Source of the DNA: Sphingobium sp.
Lineage (GTDB): Bacteria > Pseudomonadota > Alphaproteobacteria > Sphingomonadales > Sphingomonadaceae
Length of the DNA: 58,840 bases
NCBI RefSeq assembly: GCF_003248505.1
Contig: NZ_QFOA01000015.1
Coordinates: forward strand, 1-58,840
Reading direction: 5' to 3'
Shown here: piece by piece, positions 1 through 8,076 of the stretch
How the letters are laid out: each line of letters starts with the position of its first letter
Numbering within the stretch: the stretch's first letter is position 1
Translations under genes and position numbers: made by a program
Notes under the pieces: generated by a model
Seen by the model: only the letters and a program-made list of their open reading frames with translations
Database searches by the model: none
What the model was told of the DNA's origin: nothing

Positions 1-11
1 AAACCCCATCT

Positions 12-84
12 TGACCCACCCCTGACATCCGAAACATAATCGCAAGGTGGGTCACTTCTCGATGAAAACCCCGGGTCACTTCTC
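12..84. repeat. IS21-like terminal repeat remnant (tentative)
   Basis: The motif GGGTCACTTCTC occurs twice as direct repeats (49-60 and 73-84), and an inverted, shorter copy (TGACCCACCCC) sits at 12-22. Multiple short copies of a GGGTCA-type motif close together are typical of the ends of IS21-family elements in alphaproteobacteria, which carry several transposase-binding repeats per end. No istA or istB gene is inside the window, so this would be only the outer end of an element lying to the left. A related motif (GTGGGTCATTT) recurs at 1391, just after the integrase gene. The family name is from memory and uncertain. Confidence 0.4.
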
Positions 85-177
85 AGCGGCAATCAACACA
101 CCATTCACTGAACGCCGCCCGGAGCCTCTGACATGAGGTTCCGGGAACGGCTCCCTGTTGCCATTGAAAGGTTAGCC

Positions 178-1383
178 ATGCCCAAGATCAAACTCGAAGC
201 ATCCATCATCCCGACACTGTTCTGCCCGCCGGAACGGTCGACCCAGACCTATTTCGACACGGCCATAACCGGCTTTGTCTGTGAAATGCGCTCGAATGGC
301 CGGGGGACATACGCCTTGCGGTACAAAGACCCCTATGGCCGTCAGCGCCAGTACAAGATCGCCAGCGTCGGCGACATCAGCTTTGCGGAAGCCAAGAAGG
401 AGGCGATCCGCATCAAGGGGCGGGTGTCAGTCGGCAAGAACCCGGCTGAGGAGCGTTATGCCAATCGCCGCATCCCAAGGTTGTCGGAACTGGCGGAGCG
501 CTATCTGGACCATGTGCGGACCTACAAGCGCAGTCATGACATTGATGCCCGCTATCTCAATCTTCACCTTCTGCCGAAGTGGGGGAAGTTTCATCTGAAC
601 GAACTCAGCCAGACCGATATTCTCGAATGGTTGCAGTCGAAGGTGGCCGTCGATGGCTATGCGCAGGCGACCGTCAATCGCTGGCAGGTCATCTTTGGGC
701 ACATGATGCGTCTCGCCAAGCGCTGGAACCTTCCGGGTTCGGAGGTCAACCCGCTTGAGGGTATCAGGCTGAAAGACCCGGAGAACCGTGTCGAACGCTT
801 CCTGTCGGCTGACGAAACCCAACGTTTGAAGGCGGCGGTCGAAGAAAGCCCCAATTTCATGCTGCGTTACATCGTCGCGCTGCTGCTCCTTACCGGGTGC
901 CGCAAGCGTGAGTTGCTCGACGCCAAGTGGGAACAGGTCTCGTTCGAGCGGAAGACTTGGTACATCCCGACGACCAAGACGGGGAAGCCGCGTTACGCCC
1001 CCCTGTCGGAGGATGCGATCAATGTGTTGAAGTCGATCCCGCGCTTCGACGCCTGCCCCTATATCGTGCCGAACCCGGATACGATGAAGCCGTTTCTTTC
1101 GATCTATAACGCCTGGAACAAAGCCCGCATACGAGCGGGTATGCCCGATTTGCGGATGCATGACCTGCGCCACAGCGCTGCGTCCAACCTCGTGAACTCG
1201 GGCCAATCGCTGTATGTCGTGTCGAAGGTGCTGGGTCATTCGTCCGTCAAGACGACCGAGCGCTATGCCCATCTGTCGTCCGGCACGCTGCTCAATGCCG
1301 TCAATGCCGCATCGCAGCTTACGGGGACGACTTGGGCGTGCGGGATGACCGAACCAGCCATTGCGGAACTACCGGCTGTGTAG
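178..1383 (+). CDS. Tyrosine recombinase (phage/island integrase)
   Basis: Site-specific recombinase of about 401 residues that would integrate and excise a genomic island or prophage. The N-terminal part (about 1-90) resembles the arm-binding domain of P4-type integrases, residues 100-190 look like the SAM-like core-binding domain, and the C-terminal half is the catalytic domain. The catalytic set is complete: Arg242 in TGCRKREL, His328 and Arg331 in HDLRH, His354 in LGHSS and the nucleophile Tyr363 in ERYAH. The ATG at 178 is preferred over one at 133 because a GAAAGG sequence precedes it and the family N-terminus starts about here. The gene lies next to the truncated queA, so it probably marks the end of the element that uses queA as its target. 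The partner end and cargo are outside the window. Confidence 0.9.
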   Translation: MPKIKLEASIIPTLFCPPERSTQTYFDTAITGFVCEMRSNGRGTYALRYKDPYGRQRQYKIASVGDISFAEAKKEAIRIKGRVSVGKNPAEERYANRRIPRLSELAERYLDHVRTYKRSHDIDARYLNLHLLPKWGKFHLNELSQTDILEWLQSKVAVDGYAQATVNRWQVIFGHMMRLAKRWNLPGSEVNPLEGIRLKDPENRVERFLSADETQRLKAAVEESPNFMLRYIVALLLLTGCRKRELLDAKWEQVSFERKTWYIPTTKTGKPRYAPLSEDAINVLKSIPRFDACPYIVPNPDTMKPFLSIYNAWNKARIRAGMPDLRMHDLRHSAASNLVNSGQSLYVVSKVLGHSSVKTTERYAHLSSGTLLNAVNAASQLTGTTWACGMTEPAIAELPAV

Positions 1384-1557
1384 GAGCGCGGTGGGTCATT
1401 TCGAGCCGACCTATCCTAGCAAAATATCTTTGATAGGATGACGGGCGAATCCGGCCTTCGGCTCGATTTATGAAGTTGGTGGGAGGCATTCAAAAATGCC
1501 TTCCGCCTACGCTCTAAGCAGATGATATTTAATACTTTTTCACGTTATAATCAGAAT
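1384..1557. other. Integrated-element end between integrase and queA remnant
   Basis: This AT-richer stretch holds no gene. It contains an IS21-like motif copy at 1391, an imperfect hairpin (CCTATC at 1410-1415 with GATAGG at 1432-1437) and a second hairpin (GGCATT 1485-1490, loop CAAA, AATGCC 1495-1500). The hairpins could be an integrase terminator or recombinase arm sites. The switch from element sequence to recognisable QueA coding sequence falls at about 1555-1558, which is the likely attachment junction. The exact core cannot be fixed without the other end. Confidence 0.5.
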
Positions 1558-1683
1558 TTGTTCATGCTGGTATCTGCCCTGATGGGCCGCGACCGGATGC
1601 AGTCGGCCTATGCCCATGCCATCGCGTCGGGCTACCGCTTCTACAGCTATGGCGACTCCAGCCTGCTGCTGCCGCAGCGCTGA
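1555..1683 (+). pseudogene. queA: queA 3' fragment (tRNA preQ1(34) S-adenosylmethionine ribosyltransferase-isomerase), truncated at the element junction
   Basis: The frame reads LFMLVSALMG, then QSAYAHAIA, then YRFYSYGDSSLLL and a TGA stop at 1681. This is the characteristic C-terminus of QueA, the enzyme that converts preQ1 to epoxyqueuosine in the tRNA wobble position. In intact QueA these residues follow a conserved TNFHLPKST segment. Here the preceding codons read FSRYNQN and an in-frame stop lies at 1471, so only about the last 42 codons remain. The simplest reading is that the integrase-bearing element inserted into the 3' part of queA, leaving either a regenerated full copy at the far end or a truly disrupted gene. 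The stop lies 10 nt from the convergent pyrF stop. Confidence 0.8.
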
Positions 1684-1693
1684 GGCCGGATCG

Positions 1694-2368
1694 TCAGAGC
1701 GTCGCTTCGATCTCGCGTGCGGCGAGGTCGGGATTTTCGGCCAGGCTGATCGGGCGGCCCACCACCAGGATCGAGGCGCCGCGATCCAGCGCCTCGCGCG
1801 GGGTGACTGCCCGCTTCTGGTCGCCTTTCGCGCCGCCGGCGGGGCGCACGCCGGGCACCACGAAGAAGCCGTCGCTCCATTCTTTCCTGACGATCCCGAC
1901 TTCCTCACCGGAACAGACGATCCCGTCCAACCCCGCGCTCTGCGCCAGGTCGGCGAGGCGGCGGACCTGATCTTCCGCCTTGCCGCCGACGCCGATGTCC
2001 ATCAGGTCGCCGTCGTCCAGGCTGGTGAGAACGGTCACTGCCACCACCTTCGTATGAGCGCCCGCCGCCGCCTTCGCATCCTCCAGCATCGCGCGTCCGC
2101 CCGCTGCATGCACAGTTAGGATCGCCGGTTCGATCCGGTGGAGCGCCTGCACCGCCTTGGCGACCGTATTGGGAATGTCGTGCAGTTTGAGGTCGAGGAA
2201 GATCGGCAGGCCGAACTTCGCCATTTCATGCACGCCCTGATGCCCGTTGGCGCAAAAGAATTCGAGGCCCAGCTTCAACCCGCCGACATGATGCCGCACC
2301 TGACCGGCGAGCGTCTGCGCCTTGCCGAGGTCGGGGGTGTCGATGGCGACATAGATGGGACTGCTCAT
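1694..2368 (-). CDS. pyrF: Orotidine 5'-phosphate decarboxylase
   Basis: Catalyses the last step of UMP synthesis, decarboxylation of OMP, in the cytosol. The 224-residue product starts MSSPIYVAID and is a normal length for the bacterial type-1 enzyme. The catalytic DxKxxD signature is present as DLKLHDIPNT (Asp59, Lys61, Asp64), and the phosphate-binding end reads VPGVRPAGG and ILVVGRPIS. The frame stays open upstream to 2650, but that extension is a shadow of the preceding gene; the ATG at 2368 gives the family N-terminus. It overlaps the LapA-like gene by 4 nt (ATGA), so the two are probably translationally coupled. Confidence 0.95.
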   Translation of the reverse strand: MSSPIYVAIDTPDLGKAQTLAGQVRHHVGGLKLGLEFFCANGHQGVHEMAKFGLPIFLDLKLHDIPNTVAKAVQALHRIEPAILTVHAAGGRAMLEDAKAAAGAHTKVVAVTVLTSLDDGDLMDIGVGGKAEDQVRRLADLAQSAGLDGIVCSGEEVGIVRKEWSDGFFVVPGVRPAGGAKGDQKRAVTPREALDRGASILVVGRPISLAENPDLAAREIEATL

Positions 2369-2757
2369 GGGATACCTGCGGCGGGCGTGGAGGGAAGGGG
2401 GGCGGGGACGTCGCCAGTCGAGATGCCGGGGCCAGTCGAGATGCCGGGGCCAGTGGCGATGACCGGTGCGGGGGTGGCGGGTGTTGCGGGCGGCGGCGGC
2501 ACGCCGGTGGCGGCAACGGCGGCAAGGGCGCGTTCGCTCCCCTCCACCTGTCGCCGCAGACGCCAGCGCGTTACGCGCGCGACGGTCCAGAACGGCAACG
2601 CGCCCAGCAGGAAAGCGAGCAGGATCGGAAACCACACGCGTGTTTCCCACACGATGTCGCCCCAGATCTTGATGACGAGCGGACCGTTGTTCGCCTTGAA
2701 GAATAACGCGGCGGCGACCGCGATGACGACCCAGAAGGCGGTCCGCAAAAACTGCAT
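2365..2757 (-). CDS. LapA-like (DUF1049) membrane protein
   Basis: A 130-residue protein with two predicted membrane helices, about 5-22 (FWVVIAVAAALFF) and 42-60 (FPILLAFLLGALPFWTV), followed by a basic segment (RVTRWRLRRQ). This layout is that of LapA/DUF1049 proteins, which in E. coli help assemble lipopolysaccharide. Such a gene next to pyrF is a common arrangement in alphaproteobacteria. The C-terminal third is a Pro/Ala/Gly/Thr-rich tail with a duplicated ISTGPG unit encoded by an 18-bp tandem repeat. The family call rests on topology and context, not catalytic residues. Confidence 0.7.
   Translation of the reverse strand: MQFLRTAFWVVIAVAAALFFKANNGPLVIKIWGDIVWETRVWFPILLAFLLGALPFWTVARVTRWRLRRQVEGSERALAAVAATGVPPPPATPATPAPVIATGPGISTGPGISTGDVPAPLPSTPAAGIP
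2414..2449. repeat. 18-bp tandem duplication inside the LapA-like gene
   Basis: Two perfect adjacent copies of an 18-nt unit (2414-2431 and 2432-2449), followed by the first five bases of a third. The unit keeps the frame and encodes six residues (ISTGPG). It lies in the low-complexity tail and may vary in copy number between strains. Confidence 0.85.
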
Positions 2758-2793
2758 TGGTTTCTCACTCTCGCTGCTTCTCTGCAGGGCAGC

Positions 2794-3693
2794 TTAGGCG
2801 ATAGCGGCGGTTTTCGAAAGCGCCTCGTCATCTTTGTCGACCGCGATGGTCATGCCGATCGCGATGCAATCGCCCGGCGCCACCACCCTCATGCCGCCGC
2901 GATTGATCGCATCGGGCATATGGCTGACCGGTTCGAGGCAGAAAAAGGCTTCGCCCGGCGGTCGGTAGACGTGCAGCCAGTCCGTGCCTTCGCCCCGCAG
3001 CGTCAGCTTTCGCCCGTCGCCGCGCGTCACGGTCGCCGAGCCTGTCCAGCCGCTATAGCTGTTGTCGATGAGGCTCTCGCCCAGGATCGGGGCGGATTTC
3101 GACCAGTCGCGCAGCGCGTCTGCGGGCGCTTCCCGATCCGGCAGCATGTCGGGTGTCGAAAGCCAGACGCCGCGCGCGACGAAGTCCAGCCGGGTCGCGT
3201 CGTCCGCCGCGAAATAGGGGTGGAAGCCCAGCCCGGCGGGCATCGGGCGGTCGCTCCGGTTCCAAAGCGACAGCGAGATGGACAGCTGCGAGCGTGTCAG
3301 CGCCACGTGCTGCTCCGCCCGATAGCGCCAGTCCCACCCCATCCCGCCGTCATGATCGTGGATCAGCGTGACATGCGTTGCAGCTGTCTCTTTCGCTGTC
3401 CACTTCGCCTGCCAGCCAAAGCCATGGATGCTGTGCGGATGGTCGCCGAAGTTGAGCGGGAGCCGATGCTCCGCACCGTCGAAGGCGAAGCGACCGTGCG
3501 CGATCCGGTTAGCGTAGGGAACGAGCGGGAAGCACGCCATCGCAAGCGGATCGGTCGCGTCCGGCGGCGTGCGGCGCAGCAGGTCCGTGCCGTCGGCGCA
3601 AAAGTGCAGCAACGCTCCGCCAAGTGCGGGCGAGAGCGCGGCTTCCAGCGCTCCCGCCTTCAGGATGATGCGGTCGTCCGTCCCGTCGCCCAC
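2794..3693 (-). CDS. Aldose 1-epimerase family protein (galactose mutarotase-like)
   Basis: Interconverts alpha and beta anomers of aldoses. The 299-residue product has the family landmarks: ALGGALLHF near the N-terminus, PYANRI, HPHSIHGFGW with the conserved histidine, GLGFHPYF, and the catalytic glutamate in FFCLEPVSHMPDAIN. There is no signal peptide, so it is cytosolic. It starts 2 nt after the sugar-porter gene stop and ends the xylose operon, so the likely job is to speed xylose (or arabinose) anomer exchange ahead of the sugar dehydrogenase, which uses one anomer. Substrate assignment is inferred from context. Confidence 0.85.
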   Translation of the reverse strand: MGDGTDDRIILKAGALEAALSPALGGALLHFCADGTDLLRRTPPDATDPLAMACFPLVPYANRIAHGRFAFDGAEHRLPLNFGDHPHSIHGFGWQAKWTAKETAATHVTLIHDHDGGMGWDWRYRAEQHVALTRSQLSISLSLWNRSDRPMPAGLGFHPYFAADDATRLDFVARGVWLSTPDMLPDREAPADALRDWSKSAPILGESLIDNSYSGWTGSATVTRGDGRKLTLRGEGTDWLHVYRPPGEAFFCLEPVSHMPDAINRGGMRVVAPGDCIAIGMTIAVDKDDEALSKTAAIA

Positions 3694-3695
3694 GA

Positions 3696-5108
3696 TCAGC
3701 CGACCATGTCCTCAAGTTCGCGGCCCTTGGTTTCGTTGACCATGGCGCGCACGAAGAAGAAGGATACCAACGCGAAGAACGCATAGCCGCAATAGGCGAC
3801 GGCCAGACCGGGCGACACGACCAGGGAGGGGAAGCTGACCGAAACGACGGCGTTCGCGATCCACTGGGCGAAACCCGCAACGGCAAGGCCGGACCCGCGG
3901 ATCTGGTTCGGAAACATCTCGCCCAGCATGACCCACATGATCGGGCCCCAGCTCATGTTGAAGAAGATCACATAGAGGTTCGCCGCGACCAGCGCGACGA
4001 TGCCGTTGTTGCCGGGCAGCGACACCGCGCCGTTCGCTCCGGTGACGGCGGTGGAGAAGGCGTAGGCGACGGTCGCAAGCGTCACTGCCATGCCCGCCGA
4101 CCCGATGAGCAGCAGCGGCTTGCGCCCGATCTTGTCGACCAGCGCGATGGTGGCAAGGCAGGCGCCGATCGACAGCACGCCGGACAGAATGTTGGTCTGA
4201 AGCGCGTAATCCTCCGAAAAGCCGACCGCTTCCCACAGGGTCGCGCCATAATAGAAGACGACGTTGATGCCGACGAGTTGCTGGAAGACGGCAAGGCCGA
4301 TGCCGGTCCATACGATCGGGCGGACCTTTCCGCTCACCTTGTCGAGGAGGTCGGACAGCTTGGGCCGATGATGATCGGCGGACAGGCTGGCGCGGATTTC
4401 GTTGACCTTGCGCGCGGCTTCCTCCGCGCCGAAGAGGCGGGTCAGCACTACTCGCGCCCGGTCGTCATGCCCGCGCGCGACAAGGTAGCGGGGGCTTTCG
4501 GGGATCGCGAGCAGCGCCAGGAAATAGATGGCGGCGGGGATCGCCTGCAACCAGAACATCCAGCGCCAGGCCGGAAAATCGAGCCACAGCGGTGCGGTCG
4601 ATCCGCCCGCATAGCGCGCCAGCACGAAGTTCGCGACGAATGCGCCGGTGAGGCCCGAAATGATCATCACTTGCTGCACCGACGACAAACGGCCGCGCAC
4701 GGCGGCGGGTGTGACTTCGGAGATGTAGACCGGCGAGATCACGCTCGCGGCGCCGACGCCAAGGCCGCCGACGATCCGCGCGAAGATGAAGATCATCGAC
4801 GATCCGGCAGCGCCCGCGACCAGCGCGCTCAAGAGAAAGAGGATGGCGGACAGCATCATGACGCCGCGTCGACCGATGATGTCGGCCATCCGCCCCGCGC
4901 CGAACGCGCCGATGGAAGACCCCACCAGAATCGCGCCCACGTTGATGCCGATGCCCAGCTTGCCGAGGTCGAAGGCGCTTTCCAGCCCCTTCTGCGTGCC
5001 GTTGATGACGCCCGAATCATAGCCGAACATGAAGCCGCCGATCGTCGCCACCGCGACGATCGCTGCGATGAAGGCCATGTTGACCTTCCCGGCGCTCCCC
5101 TCACTCAT
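3696..5108 (-). CDS. Sugar porter-family MFS transporter (probable xylose/H+ symporter)
   Basis: A 470-residue inner-membrane symporter with about 12 transmembrane helices. It has the sugar-porter signatures: GGFMFGYDSGVINGT in helix 1, GRRG between helices 2 and 3, PESPRYL before the central loop, the sugar-binding QQLVGINVVFYYG in helix 7, and GRKPLL in the second half. It resembles bacterial XylE/GLUT-type proteins. It lies 31 nt after xylC and 2 nt before galM on the same strand, so xylose import is the most economical role, although glucose or arabinose uptake cannot be excluded. Confidence 0.87.
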   Translation of the reverse strand: MSEGSAGKVNMAFIAAIVAVATIGGFMFGYDSGVINGTQKGLESAFDLGKLGIGINVGAILVGSSIGAFGAGRMADIIGRRGVMMLSAILFLLSALVAGAAGSSMIFIFARIVGGLGVGAASVISPVYISEVTPAAVRGRLSSVQQVMIISGLTGAFVANFVLARYAGGSTAPLWLDFPAWRWMFWLQAIPAAIYFLALLAIPESPRYLVARGHDDRARVVLTRLFGAEEAARKVNEIRASLSADHHRPKLSDLLDKVSGKVRPIVWTGIGLAVFQQLVGINVVFYYGATLWEAVGFSEDYALQTNILSGVLSIGACLATIALVDKIGRKPLLLIGSAGMAVTLATVAYAFSTAVTGANGAVSLPGNNGIVALVAANLYVIFFNMSWGPIMWVMLGEMFPNQIRGSGLAVAGFAQWIANAVVSVSFPSLVVSPGLAVAYCGYAFFALVSFFFVRAMVNETKGRELEDMVG

Positions 5109-5139
5109 TCTTGTCGTCCTTCCTGCTATCTTGTCTTTG

Positions 5140-6015
5140 CTACAGCGTCGCGACGGGCCCCGGCAGCCCCGCGACGCCGGGGTCGAAGGCGAACAGATCG
5201 CCCGCGAGAGGCTGTTCTGTCAACGCTGTCATATCCAGTCCCTTGCGCGCCGTCGTCGCATAGGCGGTCGCAAGTCCCTCGCCGCCGAAGGCGATCTTCG
5301 TGATGTTGGCCACGGGGAAACGGATTTCGCGCATCAGCCTGCCCGCCGGATCGTAGCGGCGCACCGCCCACCCGCCGAACAGCCCGGTCCACACACATCC
5401 TTCCGCGTCGACGGTCGTGCCGTCAGGATGGCCTGCGCCGTCCTCGATCTCGACGAAGAGGCTGGTTTCGCCCACTGCGCCTTCCGGTGACAGCGTCGTG
5501 CGCCAGATGCGTTTGCCCAGCGTATCCGTGTGGTAGAGGATGCCGCCATCGGGCGAGAGGGCAGGACCGTTGGTGATGCTGACGGGCGGCAGTCCCGTTT
5601 CCGCGCATTCGCCCTTGTGGACCCGATAGAATCGCCCGCTCGGCGCGTCTTCCGCATCGTCCATCGACCCGAACCAGATTGCCCCGTCGGGCGCGATGCA
5701 CGCATCGTTCTGGCGATTGCCCGGCAGATGCGCTTCGGGGGCGTGGAGCAGGGCGAAGCTGCCGTCTGCGGGATCAAAGCGGTGCACCCCGGTCTGCAGC
5801 CCCGCGGCGAACAGGCCGTCGTCGGTCGGAAGAACCCAGCCCACCTGCGCGGGCGCGTTCCAGCTTCGTCCCGCATCCAGCGCCGGGTCGAAGCGGTGGA
5901 TGCGATGTTCCTTGATGTCCACGAACCACAGCGCCGCGTCGCGCGCGACCCAGACCGGGCCTTCGCCCAGTGTCGCTCCCAGTGACAATATGCTCTGCGG
6001 TTCCGTCATGGTCAT
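5140..6015 (-). CDS. xylC: Xylonolactonase (SMP-30/gluconolactonase family)
   Basis: Hydrolyses D-xylono-lactone to D-xylonate, step two of oxidative xylose breakdown. The 291-residue product has the metal-binding landmarks of the six-bladed SMP-30 propeller: LGEGPVW with the first ligand glutamate, NDACIAPDG, SITNGPALSPDG, YHTDTLGK and HPDGTTVDAEG. It follows the overall pattern of Caulobacter XylC. The start MTMTEPQ at 6015 leaves 1 nt after the xylB stop; the open frame upstream to 6108 only reads through xylB. Gluconolactonase activity would look the same from sequence. Confidence 0.85.
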   Translation of the reverse strand: MTMTEPQSILSLGATLGEGPVWVARDAALWFVDIKEHRIHRFDPALDAGRSWNAPAQVGWVLPTDDGLFAAGLQTGVHRFDPADGSFALLHAPEAHLPGNRQNDACIAPDGAIWFGSMDDAEDAPSGRFYRVHKGECAETGLPPVSITNGPALSPDGGILYHTDTLGKRIWRTTLSPEGAVGETSLFVEIEDGAGHPDGTTVDAEGCVWTGLFGGWAVRRYDPAGRLMREIRFPVANITKIAFGGEGLATAYATTARKGLDMTALTEQPLAGDLFAFDPGVAGLPGPVATL

Positions 6016-6016
6016 G

Positions 6017-6775
6017 TCAGCGCCATCCTGCATCGATGAAATAGTCGTGACCCGTGCAATAGCGCGCGTCGTCCGACGCCAGAAACATCGCGAGCGCAGC
6101 AACGTCAACCGGCAGGATGCGACCGTCGAGGCATTGGGCGGCGACGATTTCGGCCTCGCCTTCGGGCGTGTACCATTTTTCCTGGCGCGGGGTCTTCACA
6201 TTGCCCGGGATGATCGTGTTGACGCGGATATTGTCTCGACCGAGGTCGCGGGCGAGGCTGCGCGTCAGGCCTTCGATCGCGGCCTTCGCGGTTTGATAGA
6301 GCACCAGCTGGGGCAGGGCGAGATGCCAGCTGATCGACCCGAAATTGAGGATCACCCCGCCGCCCGCGCGCTTCATCGCGGGCACCGCCGCCTGCGCCGC
6401 GAAGAAGAGGTGGCGCAGGTTTACCGCCATGCGCTCGTCCCAATAGGTGGTCGTCACGTCCTCGATCGCATGCCGGTCGTCGTTGGCGGCGTTGTTGACG
6501 AGGATATCAATGCCGCCCAGTTGCCGCTCGACCGCGCCCATCATCGCCTGCACTGCCGCGATGTCGCGCAGGTCGACGGCGTGGAAGATGGGCGCGTGAC
6601 TGGCGCCCGACAGCCGCGCGACCAGATTTTCGCTTTCCGCGACGGCGATGTCGCAGAAGGCGACCTTCGCCCCTTGCGCCACGAACGCCTCGACCAATCC
6701 CTCGCCGATACCGCTACCGCCGCCGCTGATGAAAACCCGCTTGTCCTTCAAGCTGGGGTAGGTGGCACCGGTCAT
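6017..6775 (-). CDS. xylB: D-xylose 1-dehydrogenase (SDR family)
   Basis: NAD-dependent oxidation of D-xylose to xylonolactone, first step of the Weimberg pathway. The 252-residue short-chain dehydrogenase has the nucleotide-binding GGGSGIG, the NNAANDDRH segment, the catalytic Ser in GSISWH and the YxxxK motif (YQTAK). The C-terminal half (IPGNVKTPRQEKWYTPEGEA and the final DAGWR) is strikingly like Caulobacter crescentus XylB, which makes this a specific rather than a generic SDR call. The start at 6775 overlaps the xylX stop as ATGA. Confidence 0.9.
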   Translation of the reverse strand: MTGATYPSLKDKRVFISGGGSGIGEGLVEAFVAQGAKVAFCDIAVAESENLVARLSGASHAPIFHAVDLRDIAAVQAMMGAVERQLGGIDILVNNAANDDRHAIEDVTTTYWDERMAVNLRHLFFAAQAAVPAMKRAGGGVILNFGSISWHLALPQLVLYQTAKAAIEGLTRSLARDLGRDNIRVNTIIPGNVKTPRQEKWYTPEGEAEIVAAQCLDGRILPVDVAALAMFLASDDARYCTGHDYFIDAGWR

Positions 6776-7917
6776 GCAGATACTTTCTCTTTGGCGTTCA
6801 GCAGGCCGCGCGCGGCAAGGTTGGTCATGAAAGCGACCAGGCCCTGGGTCCAAGGCGCTGCGTCCTTCGACGTGACGACCGTGTTGACGAGCGTGCCGAG
6901 GCGGGGGGTGGAGATGGCGACAATATCGCCGACCTTGTGCGTGAAACCGCGGCCCGGCTCGTCGCGGTCCTGTACCGGCGCAAACAGCGTGCCGAGGAAA
7001 AGGGCGAAACCGTCGGGATATTGATGTTCCGACAAGGTCTGACGGACGAGGTCGAGCGGATCGCGGCTGATCTGGTTCATGCTGCTCGTCCCCTCCAGGC
7101 GATAGCCTTCGGGGCCGTCGATGGTCAGTTCGACTTCGGCGTTGCGAACGTCGTCGATGGTGAAACCGTCGTCGAACAGGCGCACCAGCGGACCGAGCGA
7201 GCAGGACGCGTTATTGTCCTTGGCCTTGCCGAGCAGGAGCGCGGAGCGTCCTTCGAAATCGCGCAGATTGACGTCATTGCCCAGCGTCGCGCCCACCGTC
7301 TTGCCGGTCGCGTTCACCAGTAGCACGATCTCAGGTTCCGGGTTGTTCCAGGTCGAATCTGAACGGATGCCGATCTGCGCGCCCAGGCCCACGGTCGACA
7401 GCACCGGTGCCTTGGTGAATACTTCGGCGTCGGGTCCGATCGCCACTTCCAGATATTGCGACCACAGCCCATCCTCGATGAGTGCGGCCTTGAGCGCGGC
7501 GGCTTCGGGTGAGCCGGGAGATACCGCGCGGATCGAGCCGCCCACCCGTTCTTCCAGACGGCTGCGGATGTCGGCGGCGGCGGCGGCATCGCCCCGGGCG
7601 CGCTCCTCGATCACGCGTTCGATGGCGGACAGCGCGAAGGTGACGCCGCATGCCTTTACGCATTGCAGATCTACCGGGCTCAGAAGCGGCAGGTCGATCA
7701 CGTCGAGCGGCCCGAGCGGTTCGCCGGCATCCGGCAATAGCGGCAGCTTTTCAACCAGTTGGGAGAGGGTGGGAGCCACGCGGCTCATGTCGTAGGCGAC
7801 ACCGCCCGATACCATGATGGGGCTGGGCCCCTGCGCCGTTTCCACGCGTCCGAGAAACAGTCCGTCCCGCCAGTCGGCAGGAAGGCAATCGAGCAAGGCA
7901 GCAACCCCCGGCATCAT
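6772..7917 (-). CDS. xylX: 2-keto-3-deoxy-D-pentonate dehydratase (FAH superfamily, XylX type)
   Basis: Dehydrates 2-keto-3-deoxyxylonate to 2-oxoglutarate semialdehyde. The 381-residue protein has the fumarylacetoacetate-hydrolase fold: LQCVKACGVTFALS in the middle, the metal-binding glutamates in NNPEPEIVLL, and GNDVNLRDFEGRSALLLGKAKDNNASC. Length and gene order (xylX-xylB-xylC) match the Caulobacter xyl operon. It is the first gene of the operon. Two adjacent ATGs (7917 and 7914) follow a TAGGAG ribosome site; the second has the better spacing. A LacI-type operator lies 24 nt upstream. xylA and xylD homologues are absent from the window. Confidence 0.87.
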   Translation of the reverse strand: MMPGVAALLDCLPADWRDGLFLGRVETAQGPSPIMVSGGVAYDMSRVAPTLSQLVEKLPLLPDAGEPLGPLDVIDLPLLSPVDLQCVKACGVTFALSAIERVIEERARGDAAAAADIRSRLEERVGGSIRAVSPGSPEAAALKAALIEDGLWSQYLEVAIGPDAEVFTKAPVLSTVGLGAQIGIRSDSTWNNPEPEIVLLVNATGKTVGATLGNDVNLRDFEGRSALLLGKAKDNNASCSLGPLVRLFDDGFTIDDVRNAEVELTIDGPEGYRLEGTSSMNQISRDPLDLVRQTLSEHQYPDGFALFLGTLFAPVQDRDEPGRGFTHKVGDIVAISTPRLGTLVNTVVTSKDAAPWTQGLVAFMTNLAARGLLNAKEKVSA

Positions 7918-7940
7918 CAGCTCCTAAAGCATATTACGTT

Positions 7941-7954
7941 TGATAGCGCTACCA
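7941..7954. promoter_or_regulatory. LacI-family operator upstream of xylX
   Basis: TGATAGCGCTACCA fits the LacI/PurR-type pattern TGNTANCGNTANCA with a perfect TAGCGCTA centre. As I recall, Caulobacter XylR sites have the same TAGCGCTA core. It sits 24 nt upstream of the xylX start in a 159-bp divergent region, so it would overlap the promoter or start of transcription. The regulator is not adjacent; the LacI protein encoded at 10416-11489 is the only candidate in the window. Confidence 0.7.
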
Positions 7955-8076
7955 GCATGGATGGGGCCGGGAAGTCAAGAAGATGTTGCAACGATGCTGC
8001 GCCAATGGAACAAGTTTACGATCATGTGACGACGCACTTCCCGTCCGCCCCCCTTTCGGGCATAAACGGTCGGACC

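Noticed and set aside
427..1272. 281-codon minus-strand frame inside the integrase gene
   Set aside because: The plus frame carries the complete recombinase catalytic set.
1694..2650. Extended start for pyrF at 2650
   Set aside because: The extra N-terminus is the LapA-like gene in another frame; the family start MSSPIYVAID at 2368 fits.
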